This document shows, piece by piece, positions 6,151-7,830 of a stretch of DNA of 7,830 nucleotides. A program made the position numbers and the translations under genes. The stretch is from the NCBI GenBank assembly GCA_905209435.1, contig CAJLTE010000121.1, forward strand, positions 1 to 7,830, in the 5' to 3' direction. The notes below the pieces were generated by a model. The model was given only the letters and a program-made list of their open reading frames with translations. It was not told the DNA's origin and ran no database searches. Source of the stretch: an uncultured Blautia sp. (GTDB lineage Bacteria; Bacillota_A; Clostridia; Lachnospirales; Lachnospiraceae). The first letter of the stretch is position 1. Every line of letters starts with the position of its first letter.

Positions 6151-7710
6151 GTGACAACAACAATTATTGTTGCAATTGTCGCTGTGGTAGTCGCGCTACT
6201 TATTGCAGTTCCTGTTACTTGCAAAGTCGCTGTGAACAATAAAATCCAGAAGGATGCCGAGATTGTTGGGACAGCAGAAGACAAAGCAAGAAGCATCATA
6301 GATGAAGCTCTGAAAACAGCTGAGACTAAAAAAAGAGAAGCTTTATTGGAAGTGAAGGAAGAATCTCTCCGTACTAAGAATGAACTGGAGAAAGAAACCA
6401 AGGAACGTAGAAATGAACTGCAGAAGTATGAAAACCGTGTATTAGCCAAAGAATCCGCGGTAGACAAGAAAGCAGATGCAGTAGAGAGGCGTGAAGCGGA
6501 ATGCACAGCGAGAGCAGCTGAGGTGCAGAAGAAAGAAAAACGAGTAGAAGAACTTGAGCAAAAAGGAGTACAGGAACTGGAACGAGTTTCAGGTCTTACC
6601 TCCGAACAGGCAAAAGAAGAATTACTCAGATCCGTTGAAGACGATGTAAAAGTGGATGTTGCCAGACTCTACAGAGAACTGGAGAGCAGAGCAAAAGAAG
6701 AAGCAGGAAAGAAAGCCAAGGAATATGTAGTTAATGCCATTCAGAAATGTGCAGTTGACCATGTTGCCGAGACTACGATTTCCGTTGTTCAGCTTCCAAG
6801 CGATGAAATGAAGGGAAGAATCATTGGTCGTGAGGGTCGTAACATTCGTACACTGGAAACACTTACAGGTGTAGATCTTATTATCGACGATACACCGGAA
6901 GCAGTTGTATTATCTGCATTTGATCCGATTCGTCGTGAAATCGCACGTGTAGCTCTTGAGAAACTGATCGTAGATGGACGTATCCATCCGGCCAGAATCG
7001 AAGAGATGGTTGAGAAAGCACAGAAAGAAGTAGAAGCACAGATTCGTGAAGATGGTGAGAATGCTGCGATGGACGTTGGCGTTCATGGTATTCATCCGGA
7101 ATTGCTCAAACTTCTTGGTCGTATGAAATTCCGTTCAAGTTATGGACAGAATGCGTTAAGACATTCTATTGAAGTAGCTCAGTTATCCGGAATGTTGGCC
7201 GGCGAAGTTGGGGTTGATGTCCGTATGGCTAAGAGAGCCGGTCTTCTTCATGATATCGGTAAATCTATTGACCATGAGGTAGAGGGTTCACATATCCAGA
7301 TCGGAGTGGATCTCTGTAAGAAGTATAAGGAATCTCAGATCGTTATCAATACGGTTGCATCTCATCATGGTGACTGTGAACCGGAATCTCTGATCGCTTG
7401 TATCGTACAGGCTGCAGATGCTATTTCGGCAGCAAGACCTGGTGCAAGAAGAGAGACACTGGAGACTTATACAAATCGTCTGAAACAGCTGGAAGATATT
7501 ACGAACCAGTTTAAAGGCGTTGATAAATCTTTTGCTATTCAGGCAGGTAGAGAAATCCGTGTAATGGTAGTACCGGAGCATATTAATGATGCTGATATGG
7601 TTCTTCTGGCACGCGATATTGCGAAACAGATCGAAGCAGAACTTGAATATCCTGGACAGATCAAAGTTAATGTGATCCGCGAAAGCAGAGCAGTTGACTA
7701 CGCAAAATAA
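6151..7710 (+). CDS. rny: Ribonuclease Y, membrane-anchored endoribonuclease
   Basis: RNase Y makes the initiating endonucleolytic cuts in bulk mRNA decay in many Firmicutes and acts at the membrane. The 519-residue protein matches the family length (520 in Bacillus). It has one membrane segment (about 4-24), a long charged coiled coil (about 30-150, rich in Lys, Glu and Ala), a KH RNA-binding domain with [15 protein letters not shown] (222-236), and an HD domain with His338, the His367-Asp368 pair in LLHDIGK, HHGD (405-408) and Asp423. The start is GTG, supported by AAGGAGGTG at 6137-6145. The first internal methionine is residue 220, so an ATG-only reading would remove the membrane anchor and coiled coil. 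It lies near recA, as in Bacillus. All expected metal-binding residues are present. Confidence 0.98.
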   Translation: MTTTIIVAIVAVVVALLIAVPVTCKVAVNNKIQKDAEIVGTAEDKARSIIDEALKTAETKKREALLEVKEESLRTKNELEKETKERRNELQKYENRVLAKESAVDKKADAVERREAECTARAAEVQKKEKRVEELEQKGVQELERVSGLTSEQAKEELLRSVEDDVKVDVARLYRELESRAKEEAGKKAKEYVVNAIQKCAVDHVAETTISVVQLPSDEMKGRIIGREGRNIRTLETLTGVDLIIDDTPEAVVLSAFDPIRREIARVALEKLIVDGRIHPARIEEMVEKAQKEVEAQIREDGENAAMDVGVHGIHPELLKLLGRMKFRSSYGQNALRHSIEVAQLSGMLAGEVGVDVRMAKRAGLLHDIGKSIDHEVEGSHIQIGVDLCKKYKESQIVINTVASHHGDCEPESLIACIVQAADAISAARPGARRETLETYTNRLKQLEDITNQFKGVDKSFAIQAGREIRVMVVPEHINDADMVLLARDIAKQIEAELEYPGQIKVNVIRESRAVDYAK

Positions 7711-7728
7711 ATAGTTCTTTGCATATAT

Positions 7729-7774
7729 AAGCTACATAGATTGTATAGAGATATACAGTTTATGTAGCTTTTTT
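7729..7774 (+). terminator. Strong intrinsic terminator of rny
   Basis: Positions 7729-7747 pair with 7752-7770 continuously for 19 base pairs, with two G-T wobbles, capped by GAGA (a GNRA-type tetraloop) at 7748-7751. Six T residues (7769-7774) complete it. It lies about 18 bases after the rny stop and marks the end of this transcript. Confidence 0.9.
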
Positions 7775-7775
7775 G

Positions 7776-7811
7776 TGTCATAGGAAATTACTTCGTAATG
7801 TTCCTATGACA
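7776..7811. repeat. Long perfect-armed inverted repeat downstream of rny
   Basis: TGTCATAGGAA (7776-7786) pairs perfectly with TTCCTATGACA (7801-7811). Inside it ATTAC (7787-7791) pairs with GTAAT (7795-7799) around TTC, leaving a single bulged G at 7800, for 16 base pairs in total. It begins one base after the rny terminator T-run and is followed by TAAAAA, so it is not needed for rny termination. It resembles a dispersed palindromic repeat or part of a terminator for a gene arriving from the right on the minus strand; the identity is unknown. Confidence 0.6.
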
Positions 7812-7812
7812 T

Positions 7813-7830
7813 AAAAAGCCCTCCGGGCAG
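7813..7830. terminator. Possible terminator cut by the window edge
   Basis: AAAAA (7813-7817) is followed by GCCC-TCC-GGGC (7818-7828), a 4-base-pair stem. Read on the minus strand this is a short GC stem followed by TTTTT, the form of a terminator for a convergent gene to the right. Equally, AAGCCCT could pair with sequence beyond the window. The truncation prevents a decision. Confidence 0.35.

Noticed and set aside
242..7710. A novel defence, mobile or biosynthetic system
   Set aside because: All six genes are complete members of well-known core families in a conserved type of neighbourhood, with no unexplained coding capacity left.

Overview
The window looks like ordinary core chromosome of an endospore-forming member of the Clostridia. 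It fits Lachnospiraceae best, but that placement is inferred from gene content, protein sequence style and moderate-to-low GC, not from a search. All six protein genes are on the + strand, full length and of recognisable families: spoIVB (242-1471), spo0A (1772-2578), glgA (2632-4086), recA (4344-5408), recX (5411-5992) and rny (6151-7710). I see no insertion sequence, phage gene, CRISPR array, toxin-antitoxin pair, tRNA or rRNA gene. No base composition shift suggests recent gene transfer.

Layout. Positions 1-108 hold hairpin-rich, apparently non-coding DNA ending in a strong intrinsic terminator, possibly the 3' end of an RNA gene or of an upstream transcript. Next comes spoIVB with a possible sporulation-type promoter. 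A 300-base gap follows, with a hairpin, a Spo0A-box-like patch and a good sigma-A promoter in front of spo0A. glgA follows spo0A after 53 bases, probably with its own promoter and certainly with its own terminator. The glgA-recA gap holds a small inverted repeat bracketed by identical 8-base direct repeats, then a strong promoter and a nearly perfect Gram-positive LexA (SOS) box. recX starts two bases after the recA stop. rny has its own promoter with a tandem repeat and a 10-base palindrome beside it, and ends in a long terminator stem. A second long, unrelated inverted repeat closes the window.

How the genes work together. spoIVB and spo0A form the conserved sporulation pair: Spo0A is the phosphorylation-controlled master regulator of entry, and SpoIVB is the late forespore protease that signals to the mother cell. 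GlgA makes glycogen, a reserve that some clostridia accumulate around sporulation, so its position behind spo0A may be meaningful. recA and recX form an SOS-controlled recombinase/modulator unit. RNase Y is the membrane-anchored endoribonuclease that initiates mRNA decay, and it also lies near recA in Bacillus. I found no convincing undescribed system. The points most worth a second look are non-coding: the 5' structured region, the 4189-4231 repeat structure, the rny promoter palindrome and the terminal inverted repeat.
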